From NCBI RefSeq assembly GCF_003481825.1, contig NZ_QULW01000001.1, positions 248,001 through 312,000 on the forward strand: DNA of 64,000 nucleotides. The letters are read 5' to 3'. The notes below the pieces were generated by a model that did no database searches, was not told where the DNA came from, and saw only the letters and a list, made by a program, of their open reading frames with translations. Positions 25,103-33,493 of this stretch are shown here, piece after piece. The first letter of the stretch is position 1, and each line of letters starts with the position of its first letter. The position numbers and the translations under genes were made by a program. Source of the stretch: Clostridium sp. OM02-18AC. GTDB lineage: Bacteria > Bacillota > Clostridia > Lachnospirales > Lachnospiraceae.

Positions 25103-25682
25103 ATGAAACATCCAATCGCAGCGCTGCACATGGCAAACGGGGCAAAAATCGTGATCGAGCTGCTTCCAGAGTCGGCTCCGAATACGGTGAACAGCTTTCT
25201 TTATGCGGCATCCCATGGGTATCTGGATCATCATGCCATTGAACGCATTGTGCCGGGAAACTGGGTGGATATGAGCTACACGGCATTTGGTCACAAGGAA
25301 ACCCAGTACCTGATCCCCAAATGAATTTATCTTAAATCCGGACGTGACGCCGCTTGATTCCCATCCGGGATGTGTCTGCATGGGTGGTTACGGGGATGCG
25401 GGTCTGGCAAGCTGTGAATTTTTCTTTCCGCTTCGCGACTGCCCGGATCACAAGGGGATTTATCCGGTATTTGGAACGGTCATTTCCGGCATCGATGAGA
25501 TTTTACGTATCGCGCAGGTGCCAACGGTGCCGGTTGATTTCCCGATTCCGGGTGTGGAAGTGAACCGCCCGGTAAAGCCGGAAATCCTGGACCATGTAGA
25601 ACTGGAACTGTTTGGAGCGGTTTACCCGGAGCCGGTGCGGGTGGAAAATCCGAAACTGCCGAAATGCTGGCCGAAGCTGTAA
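25103..25682 (+). pseudogene. Cyclophilin-type peptidyl-prolyl isomerase, frameshifted
   Basis: Two adjacent frames together encode one cyclophilin-like protein of about 190 residues. The first (ATG 25103 or 25097; AGGAGG favours 25103) runs HPIAALHMANGAKIVIELLPESAPNTVNSF and stops at 25324. The second continues NEFILNPDVTPLDSHPGCVCMGGYG to 25682. Removing one base in the CCCCAAA run at 25315-25321 joins them exactly. The break is either a real one-base insertion or a homopolymer error in the assembly. Without correction the product lacks most of the fold. Confidence 0.8.
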
Positions 25683-25693
25683 GAAAAGAAACT

Positions 25694-25722
25694 TGACAGC
25701 AACAAATGGTTGTACTATCATC
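25694..25722 (+). promoter_or_regulatory. Promoter of the marR-ABC operon with inverted repeats
   Basis: TTGACA (25694-25699), 17-base spacer, TATCAT (25717-25722). GCAAC at 25700 and GTTGC at 25730 form an inverted pair, and GATAC/GTATC arms lie further down (25735-25759), plausible operators for the MarR protein encoded next. Confidence 0.75.
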
Positions 25723-25788
25723 TAAATAGTTGCAGATACATCTAAATGCAAGACGTATCTTCGGAAACAGAGAAAGGCGGATGATAGT

Positions 25789-26292
25789 ATGGATCAAACC
25801 GAAAGAAAAATCACAAAAATTGCGCGCGAGGTCAGCAAATTTACCGTTCAGACCATGAAAGAGGAAGGCATTGGTACGGCGGAATTTGATTTTATCCATC
25901 TGGTGCGCCACAATCCGGGAATTACCCAGACTCAGGTGCGGGAACAGCTCCAGATTGACAAAGGAGCTGCGGCCAGAAGGGCAGCCAGTCTGGAGGCGAA
26001 AGGCTACCTGGTCCGCAAACCGAATCCCAAAGATGGAAGAAGTCAGCTTTTGTATGCGACAGAGCAGGCAGAACATCTGAAAAATTCAAAAGCACGAATC
26101 GAATCTGTTTTTTATGAGTGGCTTTTGGAAGAATTGCCGGAAAAAGAAAAAGAACAGTTTTTAGAGACGCTGGATACGTTATACTGGCGTTCGAAGCGGG
26201 AACGTCAGGCGGGCTTTTCTACCGTGACAAGCCGTGTGAAGGAACGGGGAGCACAGACCGCAGAAGGAGAGAAGGTGCATCCGCATGCGTGA
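25789..26292 (+). CDS. MarR family transcriptional regulator
   Basis: A 167-residue winged-helix repressor. The DNA-reading part is seen in NPGITQTQVREQLQIDKGAAARRAASLEAKGYLVRKPNPKDGRSQLL, with the typical wing DGR turn. Helices at each end form the dimer. GAAAGGCGG precedes the ATG. The gene overlaps the first ABC gene by eight bases, so it almost certainly controls its own operon and the exporter, probably lifting repression when a toxic ligand binds. The ligand is unknown. Confidence 0.88.
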   Translation: MDQTERKITKIAREVSKFTVQTMKEEGIGTAEFDFIHLVRHNPGITQTQVREQLQIDKGAAARRAASLEAKGYLVRKPNPKDGRSQLLYATEQAEHLKNSKARIESVFYEWLLEELPEKEKEQFLETLDTLYWRSKRERQAGFSTVTSRVKERGAQTAEGEKVHPHA

Positions 26293-28051
26293 ATTGCAGA
26301 AAGCGGCACAAACAGCCCAGACCACAGACAGTCCGGACCGCATTGACTTTTATTTCCGGAAAGAATGGCGGGTACTGGCACTGATTACGGTTTCCGGTCT
26401 GATTTATAACCTCGGACTTCTGGCTGGTCCGTGGTTTGAAGGACGTATGACCGGCTGTCTCATTCAGATTTTAAATGGAAGTTCCACGGCAGCGCAGATG
26501 CTCACACTGGTCTGCGCCTATATCCTTTCCATTGCAGTGGTGCAGGGCTCCCGCTACATAAAGCGTTTCTATGTACGGCGTTTTGCCAACAATGTGAACT
26601 GGAGAATGAAACAGATCATCTACGCAAGTCTGGTGCGAAAAAGCAGAAACGAACTGCAGGAAGAAGGCGCCGGAACCGTGATGACCAAGGCCATCCTGGA
26701 TGTGGATGACTGTGTGGAAGGCATGCGGAAATTTACCACCGAGGTGTTTGACACAGGGGTTGCACTGCTTGCGTATGCTGGCATGTTACTGTATTACGAC
26801 TGGAGACTGGCATTGTTGTCCATAATCTTTCCTCCGGTATCTTATTTCATAGCAGAGAAGATGAAGGTGCAGATCCAGAAAGCAGGGGCAGCCTATAAAG
26901 AACAAGCCGGCGCTTTGAGCACGGCGACACTGGACCGTGCAGTCAATGCCTTAACATACCGCGTCTTCGGCTGCGAACAGGAGCGTGGGCAGGATTATGA
27001 ACAGCATCTGTCTGCCTATGAGAAAGCTGCCGTGAAGGCCAATGTCTGGAATACAGTCATGCAGCCTTTATACCGGGTTATTTCCATGACCAGTGTCCTG
27101 TTTATTTTCTATTTTGGTGGAAAAAATGTGCTGGGAAACGGGTGGAGACCCTGGAATGTAGCAGTGTTTACGACATTTTTGTCCTGTTTTACCAAACTGG
27201 CGGTCAAGTCTTCCAGTGCGGCAAAGCTGTTCAATGCAGTGCATAAGGCACAGGTGTCCTGGAAGCGGATTCAGCCATTTATGAAACAGAATGAGAAAAC
27301 ATATGAAAAGACGGAAGGAACGCCTGGAAATCTCCAGGTGACAGACCTGGGATTTGCCTACCCTGGCGGGACAAAAATATTTGAGCATCTGGATTTCTCC
27401 GCAAAACCAGGGCAGATACTTGGCATCACCGGACCGGTAGCCTGTGGAAAATCCACGCTCGGAAAGACATTTCTGTGTGAATATCCTTACGAGGGCAGCA
27501 TCCGGTTTGCCGGACAGGAATTGAGCGGACTGGAAGAGGAAAAACGTGTTGGAATGATCGGGTATCTGGGACATGATCCGGAATTATTTCATGACACAAT
27601 AAAAAATAATATATCCCTTGGCGATGAAAAAGATACCAGGCCATATCTGAATGCAGTCTGTCTGGATGAGGATCTCAAGACGATGGAAGCGGGTGCAGAG
27701 ACGGTCATTGGAAACGATGGCATGAGACTTTCCGGCGGTCAGGCACAGCGTCTGGCCCTGGCGCGGACTTTGTACCATAAAAAGCCGCTTCTGATCCTGG
27801 ATGATCCGTTTTCGGCCCTGGACCGGAATACGGAAAAAGAAGCATTTGCGCATTTGAGAGAACTGACAGCAGACAGCATTGTGCTGCTGATCTCCCACCG
27901 GCTGTACCTGTTTTCGCAGATGGACCGGATCATCTGGATGGAAGGCGGAAAAACTTTCGTGGGCAGTCACGAAGAACTCCTGAAAGAAGTGCCGGAGTAT
28001 GCGCGGCTTTATGCAGCACAGGAAGGAGGGGCTGAGCATGATGAAACGTGA
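26285..28051 (+). CDS. ABC exporter half-transporter A (heterodimer)
   Basis: 588 residues: six membrane segments (to about 330), then an ATPase domain. Walker A is GPVACGKST, the signature LSGGQ is canonical, but Walker B ends in LLILDDPFSALD, with Asp in place of the catalytic Glu. This is the usual sign of the degenerate-site partner in heterodimeric exporters. Its LSGGQ would complete the consensus ATP site with the partner Walker B Glu. It overlaps marR by eight bases and the next gene by 14. A multidrug or peptide exporter is the likely role. Confidence 0.88.
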   Translation: MRELQKAAQTAQTTDSPDRIDFYFRKEWRVLALITVSGLIYNLGLLAGPWFEGRMTGCLIQILNGSSTAAQMLTLVCAYILSIAVVQGSRYIKRFYVRRFANNVNWRMKQIIYASLVRKSRNELQEEGAGTVMTKAILDVDDCVEGMRKFTTEVFDTGVALLAYAGMLLYYDWRLALLSIIFPPVSYFIAEKMKVQIQKAGAAYKEQAGALSTATLDRAVNALTYRVFGCEQERGQDYEQHLSAYEKAAVKANVWNTVMQPLYRVISMTSVLFIFYFGGKNVLGNGWRPWNVAVFTTFLSCFTKLAVKSSSAAKLFNAVHKAQVSWKRIQPFMKQNEKTYEKTEGTPGNLQVTDLGFAYPGGTKIFEHLDFSAKPGQILGITGPVACGKSTLGKTFLCEYPYEGSIRFAGQELSGLEEEKRVGMIGYLGHDPELFHDTIKNNISLGDEKDTRPYLNAVCLDEDLKTMEAGAETVIGNDGMRLSGGQAQRLALARTLYHKKPLLILDDPFSALDRNTEKEAFAHLRELTADSIVLLISHRLYLFSQMDRIIWMEGGKTFVGSHEELLKEVPEYARLYAAQEGGAEHDET

Positions 28052-29678
28052 AAAAGTGAGCAGTATTATTCGGCAGACAGTTCAGAAAACGGCAGTCCTT
28101 TCTTTTGGAATCGCCCTGGCTGTTTGTGGGGCAGTTGTGGTATCCCTGCTTCCGCCACTGGTTTTGGGAAATGCGATCGACCGGTTGAGTAACGGCGAAA
28201 GTCTTACGGTTTCACTTGTGATTGCCTACTTTGTTCTGACAGCTTTGACCGGCATTCTGGAATCGGCAAGAGAAGGGCTTTTAACGGTGTTCGGACAGAA
28301 AATTACGCATGCGCTCCGGAGTCATCTGATGGCGAAAACACAGCGGCTCACAGCGCAGGAACTGACACAGATCGAACCGGGCGCAATGGTATCCAGGTTT
28401 GCGGGAGATGTGGACACGGTTGAGAATCTGTTTACCTCCGGAATCATCAGTATGTTTGTGGATGCATGCCGGATCGTGAGTATCCTGTTTGTGATCTGGT
28501 CCCGGAACCGGGGGCTGTCCCTGGTACTTCTGGTTCTGCTTCCCATTCTGTTTCTTTTTACCAGAATCGTGCAGAAAAATATGCTGGCAGCACAGCTGGA
28601 AAACCGCCGCGCAGTTAGCCTGGCATCCGGATGTGTGCCGGAGACCCTGCATAACATCCGCACCATTCATGTTCTGGGAAAAGAACCGTATATGGAGCAG
28701 CGTTATGACCAGTACATCCGTGACAGCTACCGCGCGATGGAAAAGACCAATTTTTATGATGCCGTTTATTCCCCGGTTATCCTGATTTTCAATGCAGTGG
28801 TAGTAGCAGTGGTCATGCTGCTTTCTGCATCCGGAAATCCGAAGGTACTGCCCCTGTTTGGCATGTCAGCAGGTACCGCGGTGGCGGTGATCAATTACAT
28901 TTCCCAGATTTTCACGCCGGTGGAAAGCCTTGGCATGGAGATCCAGACCATTCAGTCAGCCATTGCCGGTGTCCGGAGAATCAATGAATTTCTGGGGCTG
29001 GAGGAGAAAAAGAAACCATTTGCAGGAGCAGCAGCGAGTGTGGAAAAGCCGGACAAGGTTGTAGAATTTCGTGATGTCACCTTTGGCTATGATGAGCATA
29101 CCGTTTTAAATCACCTGAGTTTTCAGGTGCAGCAGGGCGAGCAGGTTACCCTGTCCGGCCGGACGGGAGCAGGAAAGAGTACGATCCTGAAACTGCTGCT
29201 GGGTCTTTATGATCCGCAGGCAGGTCAGGTACTGCTTCACGGCCGCCCGGTGTCTGAAATTCAGGATTTGGAAAGAAGAAAACGGTTTGGCTATGTGGAG
29301 CAGTCGTTCCACCAGGTACCCGGAACCGTCAAAGACCAGATCACGCTGTTTGATCCGGACATTTCCATGGAAGCCGTAAAGCGGGCTGCGGTGCTGACCG
29401 GGCTTGATGAGACGATTATGCAGATGGAGCACGGTTACGATACGGTCTGCACACCGGAATTGTTCTCCCAGGGGCAGTGGCAGCTTTTATCGATCGCACG
29501 GGCGGCTGCGGCAGAGACGGAACTGTTTTTGTTAGATGAGATCACGGCTAATCTGGATGCGGAGAGCGAACAGGCTGTTTTAAAGGCACTGAAACAGGTT
29601 TCGGAGGACCGCACGGTGATTTCGATTTCTCACCGAATTGCAGCGGAATTTGGAAGAATCATTCAAGTTGGCAGTTAA
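28038..29678 (+). CDS. ABC exporter half-transporter B (heterodimer)
   Basis: 546 residues with an N-terminal six-helix domain and an ATPase domain. Walker A is GRTGAGKST and Walker B ends in LFLLDEITANLD with the catalytic Glu, but the signature is FSQGQ rather than LSGGQ. These features are the mirror image of the upstream partner, so the two should form one exporter with one working ATP site. ATG 28038, eight bases after AAGGAGG, is preferred. The C-terminus ends at IIQVGS, slightly shorter than is usual after the H-loop (SISHR). Confidence 0.88.
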   Translation: MMKREKVSSIIRQTVQKTAVLSFGIALAVCGAVVVSLLPPLVLGNAIDRLSNGESLTVSLVIAYFVLTALTGILESAREGLLTVFGQKITHALRSHLMAKTQRLTAQELTQIEPGAMVSRFAGDVDTVENLFTSGIISMFVDACRIVSILFVIWSRNRGLSLVLLVLLPILFLFTRIVQKNMLAAQLENRRAVSLASGCVPETLHNIRTIHVLGKEPYMEQRYDQYIRDSYRAMEKTNFYDAVYSPVILIFNAVVVAVVMLLSASGNPKVLPLFGMSAGTAVAVINYISQIFTPVESLGMEIQTIQSAIAGVRRINEFLGLEEKKKPFAGAAASVEKPDKVVEFRDVTFGYDEHTVLNHLSFQVQQGEQVTLSGRTGAGKSTILKLLLGLYDPQAGQVLLHGRPVSEIQDLERRKRFGYVEQSFHQVPGTVKDQITLFDPDISMEAVKRAAVLTGLDETIMQMEHGYDTVCTPELFSQGQWQLLSIARAAAAETELFLLDEITANLDAESEQAVLKALKQVSEDRTVISISHRIAAEFGRIIQVGS

Positions 29679-29711
29679 AAAGATAGACAAGGGAAAGTGA
29701 GAACATATGAT

Positions 29712-30308
29712 ATGGAAAAAAACGATATCCAGATCCGTGTGGCATCGGAGGCCGATGCAGAAGCACTTTTAGCAATTTATACGCCTTATGTAGTAAAAAC
29801 GGCAATCACGTTTGAGTATGAGCCGCCGACTCTGGAAGAATTCCGCGGAAGGATCCGTCATACACTGCAGAAATACCCTTATCTCGTAGCTGAGAAAAAT
29901 GGAAAAATTCTCGGTTATGCCTATGCGGGCGTTTTTCATGAGCGCGAAGCGTACAGCTGGGCGGTAGAAACTTCTATCTATGTGGATGAAACCCTGCGGC
30001 ACTCTGGGGTGGGTGGAAAGCTGAACAGAGCCATGGAAGCCGTATGCAGGGCGATGGGAATTCTCAACATGGAAGCCTGTATCGCAGTTCCGGAAGCAGA
30101 AAATGATGAATACCTGACCAGAAACAGCGTGGATTATCATGCACATATCGGATACCGGCTGGTAGGAGAATTTTATCAGTGTGGTTACAAATTCGGACGC
30201 TGGTATAATATGGTCTGGATGGAAAAAATGATCGGAGAGCATCAGGATGAGATGGAGATGCCGGTGTGGTTTCCGGATCTGAAACAGATCAATGAAATAT
30301 TAGAATAG
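29712..30308 (+). CDS. GNAT N-acetyltransferase (phosphinothricin acetyltransferase-like)
   Basis: About 198 residues with the PAT-type GNAT pattern. It opens with IRVASEADAEALLAIYTPYV, continues with TAITFEYEPPTLEEF, and its acetyl-CoA site lies in YVDETLRHSGVGGKLNRAM. The tail HIGYRLVGEFYQCGYKFGRWYNMVWMEK is typical of the family. It probably acetylates an amine of a small toxic compound. I favour ATG 29712; GTG 29697 is possible. It lies 33 bases after the exporter and could share its transcript, which fits a resistance set. Confidence 0.82.
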   Translation: MEKNDIQIRVASEADAEALLAIYTPYVVKTAITFEYEPPTLEEFRGRIRHTLQKYPYLVAEKNGKILGYAYAGVFHEREAYSWAVETSIYVDETLRHSGVGGKLNRAMEAVCRAMGILNMEACIAVPEAENDEYLTRNSVDYHAHIGYRLVGEFYQCGYKFGRWYNMVWMEKMIGEHQDEMEMPVWFPDLKQINEILE

Positions 30309-30339
30309 GGAACCTGTAAAATCCATGTAAAATGCTTTG

Positions 30340-30368
30340 TGGACAGTCTGTAAAATTCGGAGTATACT
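30340..30368 (+). promoter_or_regulatory. Putative sigma-A promoter
   Basis: TGGACA (30340-30345), 17 bases, TATACT (30363-30368). It would drive the C_GCAxxG_C_C gene and the MATE gene; the leader of about 90 bases before the ATG at 30464 shows no known regulatory motif. Confidence 0.6.
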
Positions 30369-30463
30369 AGATATCAGAGTTGGGTGCAGCATGGGAATGG
30401 ATCAAGCTATATTCTGTGTTGTAGCATAACAAATCCAGAAAAATTCAGACGGAGGAAAGCAAC

Positions 30464-30886
30464 ATGGGTACAAAAGCAGAATACGCAATTTCTTTACACG
30501 ACAAGGGGTATAACTGTGCGCAGGCAGTAGCCTGCACGTTCTGCAAAGAATTTGGTGTGGACGAACAGGAAATGTTTAAAATCGCAGAGGGCTTTGGTCT
30601 TGGCATGGGCATGATGGAGATGTGCGGTGCCCTTTCTGGCATGATGATGATCATTGGACTGGCAAACAGTGTCGGTGATCTGGAAAAGGGGATGCCGACC
30701 AAAGGTGCGACCTACAAGCAGGTTAAGGAACAGGTCATGAAATTCAAAGAGAAAAACGGTTCTTATCTGTGCAGAGAGCTGAAGGGAGTGGAGACTGGAA
30801 AGGTGCTCTGCAGCTGTCCGCAGTGTATTATGGATGCGGTGGCATTGACAGAAGCATATTTGGCAGAACATCAGGCAGACAGATAA
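30464..30886 (+). CDS. C_GCAxxG_C_C family protein
   Basis: A 140-residue protein of the family named for its cysteine pattern. The GYNCAQAV motif, the MCGALSGMMM segment and the closing CSCPQCIMDAV cluster are all visible. Members are thought to be redox-active or metal-binding and are frequent in Clostridia, but the function is not known. GGAGGAAAG precedes the ATG. The MATE gene begins seven bases after it, so the two are likely co-expressed. Confidence 0.85.
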   Translation: MGTKAEYAISLHDKGYNCAQAVACTFCKEFGVDEQEMFKIAEGFGLGMGMMEMCGALSGMMMIIGLANSVGDLEKGMPTKGATYKQVKEQVMKFKEKNGSYLCRELKGVETGKVLCSCPQCIMDAVALTEAYLAEHQADR

Positions 30887-30893
30887 GGGGTGT

Positions 30894-32255
30894 ATGAGAT
30901 TGAAGGGTAAACATGCGGATCTGATTGAGGGGAATATTTTTCAGGCCCTTTTGGTTTTTGCAATCCCGCTGCTGATTGGAAATCTGTTCCAGCAGCTGTA
31001 TAATACGGCGGATTCCTATGTAGTGGGAAATTTTGTCGACACCAATGCGCTGGCAGCCGTAGGAGCGTCTGGCTCCGTCATCCAGATGCTGGTTGGCTTT
31101 TTTATGGGTCTGTCGGTAGGTGCCGGTGTTGTCATTGCCCAGTATTTTGGTGCAGGGGATCAGGAAAAAATGAGCCATGCAATTCACAGTGCACTGGCTT
31201 TGACGGCATTTTTAAGTGTCCTGTTTACCATTGCAGGAATTGCAGTCACAAGACCCCTGCTTCGGGCAATTGGTGTACCGCAGGAAGTACTTCCGCATTC
31301 CACCTTGTATCTGACTATTTATTTTGCCGGAATCACCTTTCTGTTGTTCTATAATATGGGATCCGGAATTCTGCGTGCGATCGGAAACTCCCGGGACCCG
31401 CTTATTTACCTGGCAATAGCCAGTGTGCTGAATGTGATCCTGGATGTTCTGCTTGTGTGTGTGGCGCGTCTTGGCGTAGCCGGTGTTGCGCTTGGAACCA
31501 TGATCGCGCAGGCAGTCAGTGCATTTCTTGTCATGCGTCAGCTGATCCATACCCGGGAAGCGTACCGGGTGGAAATAAAGAAGATCCGTTTCCATAAGGC
31601 CATGACCAGACAGATTATCCTGGTAGGACTTCCGGCTGCATTTCAGCAGAGCATTACGGCGTTTTCCAATGTGATCGTGCAGTCGTATATCAACAGCTTT
31701 GGTACCGCTGCAATCGCCGGTTATTCTACCACCATCCGCATCGATGGATTTTTGCAGCTGATCCTGCAGAGCTTCAATATGACGATCACTACATTTGTCG
31801 GGCAGAACATTGGTGCGGGAAAACTGGAACGGGTAAAGAAAGGCATGCTGACGGCGTGGATCATGTGCTCTGTCCTGATCGTGGGAGGATGCTTTTTGAT
31901 GAACTGCGGCGGTGCTGCTCTCGTCAGTCTTTTTACGAATGATGAGGAAGTCATTGCCAACGGTGCTGCCATGTTAAAGCTGTTTTCCTATGCGTACTGG
32001 ACGCTGCCGGTGGTTCAGATCTTAAGCGGTTCTTTGCGCGGGGCAGGAAAATCCAGCATTCCGATGATCTTTATGCTTGGAACGTTTGTGGTGATCCGTC
32101 AGATTTATCTGGCGATCACAGTACCTGCAACACACAGTCTTATGGTTGTCATGGCAGGATGGCCTATCACCTGGGCGCTCTGTGCAGTCGGAATGGCAAT
32201 CTATTTCTTTAAAGCGGACTGGATGAAGGACGCAGAGAAGCTGATTCAGGGGTAG
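30894..32255 (+). CDS. MATE family efflux transporter
   Basis: A 453-residue membrane protein with about 12 hydrophobic segments in two halves. The opening DLIEGNIFQALLVFAIPLLIGNLFQQLYNTADSYVVG is the MATE signature, echoed in the second half (LVGLPAAFQQSITAFSNVIVQSYINSFG). It exports cationic drugs or metabolites using a sodium or proton gradient. AAGGGGTG precedes the ATG. The end has the usual short basic-acidic tail (KADWMKDAEKLIQG). Confidence 0.93.
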   Translation: MRLKGKHADLIEGNIFQALLVFAIPLLIGNLFQQLYNTADSYVVGNFVDTNALAAVGASGSVIQMLVGFFMGLSVGAGVVIAQYFGAGDQEKMSHAIHSALALTAFLSVLFTIAGIAVTRPLLRAIGVPQEVLPHSTLYLTIYFAGITFLLFYNMGSGILRAIGNSRDPLIYLAIASVLNVILDVLLVCVARLGVAGVALGTMIAQAVSAFLVMRQLIHTREAYRVEIKKIRFHKAMTRQIILVGLPAAFQQSITAFSNVIVQSYINSFGTAAIAGYSTTIRIDGFLQLILQSFNMTITTFVGQNIGAGKLERVKKGMLTAWIMCSVLIVGGCFLMNCGGAALVSLFTNDEEVIANGAAMLKLFSYAYWTLPVVQILSGSLRGAGKSSIPMIFMLGTFVVIRQIYLAITVPATHSLMVVMAGWPITWALCAVGMAIYFFKADWMKDAEKLIQG

Positions 32256-32323
32256 AAAAGAAAAAGGACACAATAAAATTTCATATTGCTGGTATACGAA
32301 TTTCTGGTTCTGCAAAGACTAGT

Positions 32324-32342
32324 TTCTGACAATGCGTCAGAA
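32324..32342 (+). promoter_or_regulatory. Short inverted repeat before ldh
   Basis: TTCTGAC (32324-32330) and GTCAGAA (32336-32342) with a five-base gap lie just upstream of the ldh ribosome binding site. It could be an operator or a small leader hairpin. No -35/-10 pair is obvious right before it. Confidence 0.4.
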
Positions 32343-32354
32343 AGAGAGGGTCTT

Positions 32355-33308
32355 ATGAGTAATGTGATTCGTTCCAGAAAAGCCGCAGTCATTGGCTGCG
32401 GCTTTGTTGGCTCTGCGATTGCGTTTACCTTGATGCAGAGCAAACTGTTTTCGGAGCTGGTGCTGCTGGATGTGAATAAAGATAAGGCAGACGGGGAGGC
32501 GAAGGATATTTCCCACGGCGTCCCCTTTGCGGCACCCATGAAAATCTATGCAGGAGATTACGATGATATTGCGGATGCTTCGATCATCATTGTGACAGCA
32601 GGGGCCAATCAGAAGCCGGATGAGACAAGGCTGGATCTGGTGCACAGGAATGTAGAAATCTATCAGAGCATCATCCCGGAAATTGCCGGCAGAAATTTTG
32701 GCGGGATTCTGCTGATCGTCTCGAATCCGGTAGACATTTTGACTTATGTGGCACTTCGCCTGAGCAGTTTGTCGGAAGAACGGGTGATCGGTTCCGGAAC
32801 AGTACTGGACAGTGCACGCATGAAATATGCGCTTGGACAACATTTGCAGGTAGACAGCCGCAGTGTACATTCCTATATTGTGGGAGAGCATGGTGACAGC
32901 GAGATCGCGGTGCTGAGCAGTACCAATATTTCCGGCATTCCGCTGGATGTATTCTGTGAGATGCGCGGTTACGAGAATCCGAAAGAAAAGCTGGATCTGA
33001 TCGCGGAATCTGTCAAAAACAGTGCTTACGATATCATCGCCAAAAAACAGGCGACGTATTACGGCATTGCCATGTCCGTGCGCCGGATCTGCGCCTGCAT
33101 CGTCCGCAATGAACGCTCGATTTTGCCGGTATCGTCCATGATGCATGGGGAATACGGCATCCGGGACATTGCCCTGAGTATGCCTGCAGTTCTGGGGGCG
33201 GACGGCGTGGAAACGCATGTGCCGATCTCACTGAATGAAGACGAGACGATCAGGCTGATCCAGTCGGCAGAGACGCTCAAAGGCATTGCGCAGGGGCTGG
33301 AACTGTAG
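32355..33308 (+). CDS. ldh: L-lactate dehydrogenase
   Basis: Reduces pyruvate to L-lactate with NADH, re-oxidising cofactor in fermentation. The 317-residue chain shows the NAD-binding GCGFVGSAIAF motif near residue 15, the Asp of LLDVNKDK, the Arg-containing loop (NQKPDETRLDLVHRN), the SNPVDILTYV motif and the catalytic His179 in GEHGDSE. ATG 32355, preceded by AGAGAGGG, is the right start; an open frame back to 32286 has no family match. It stands 100 bases after the MATE gene. A fructose-bisphosphate allosteric type is possible. Confidence 0.93.
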   Translation: MSNVIRSRKAAVIGCGFVGSAIAFTLMQSKLFSELVLLDVNKDKADGEAKDISHGVPFAAPMKIYAGDYDDIADASIIIVTAGANQKPDETRLDLVHRNVEIYQSIIPEIAGRNFGGILLIVSNPVDILTYVALRLSSLSEERVIGSGTVLDSARMKYALGQHLQVDSRSVHSYIVGEHGDSEIAVLSSTNISGIPLDVFCEMRGYENPKEKLDLIAESVKNSAYDIIAKKQATYYGIAMSVRRICACIVRNERSILPVSSMMHGEYGIRDIALSMPAVLGADGVETHVPISLNEDETIRLIQSAETLKGIAQGLEL

Positions 33309-33427
33309 AACAAGACCGGATGCATCAAAATGGTCAGAAATCTGGTTGGAGATCGGAAATCTTCCTGCCAGGGATTTTCTGGGATTTCCAACCGGGTTCC
33401 AGCCAGGGTCCATGAAAAGAACTTTCT

Positions 33428-33456
33428 CGACGACAGCCTCCTTCTGTGGTATAATT
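33428..33456 (+). promoter_or_regulatory. Promoter of the TetM-NYN gene, extended -10
   Basis: TCGACG (33428-33433), 17 bases, then TATAAT (33451-33456) preceded by TGG, an extended -10. It overlaps an inverted repeat (33436-33487). Confidence 0.7.
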
Positions 33457-33487
33457 TTTTCTATTATGCGATTACGAAAAGGAGGCT
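33436..33487 (+). promoter_or_regulatory. Inverted repeat covering promoter and Shine-Dalgarno
   Basis: AGCCTCCTT (33436-33444) pairs with AAGGAGGCT (33479-33487), which is followed by TTTTTT. The right arm is the ribosome binding site of the next gene. In a read-through RNA from ldh the site would be locked in a terminator-like hairpin; an RNA starting at the local promoter lacks the left arm and keeps it free. Confidence 0.5.
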
Positions 33488-33493
33488 TTTTTC

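Noticed and set aside
32337..33218. Long minus-strand open frame (293 residues) opposite ldh
   Set aside because: It is a shadow of the strongly supported lactate dehydrogenase reading frame and has no ribosome binding site or family-like motif.
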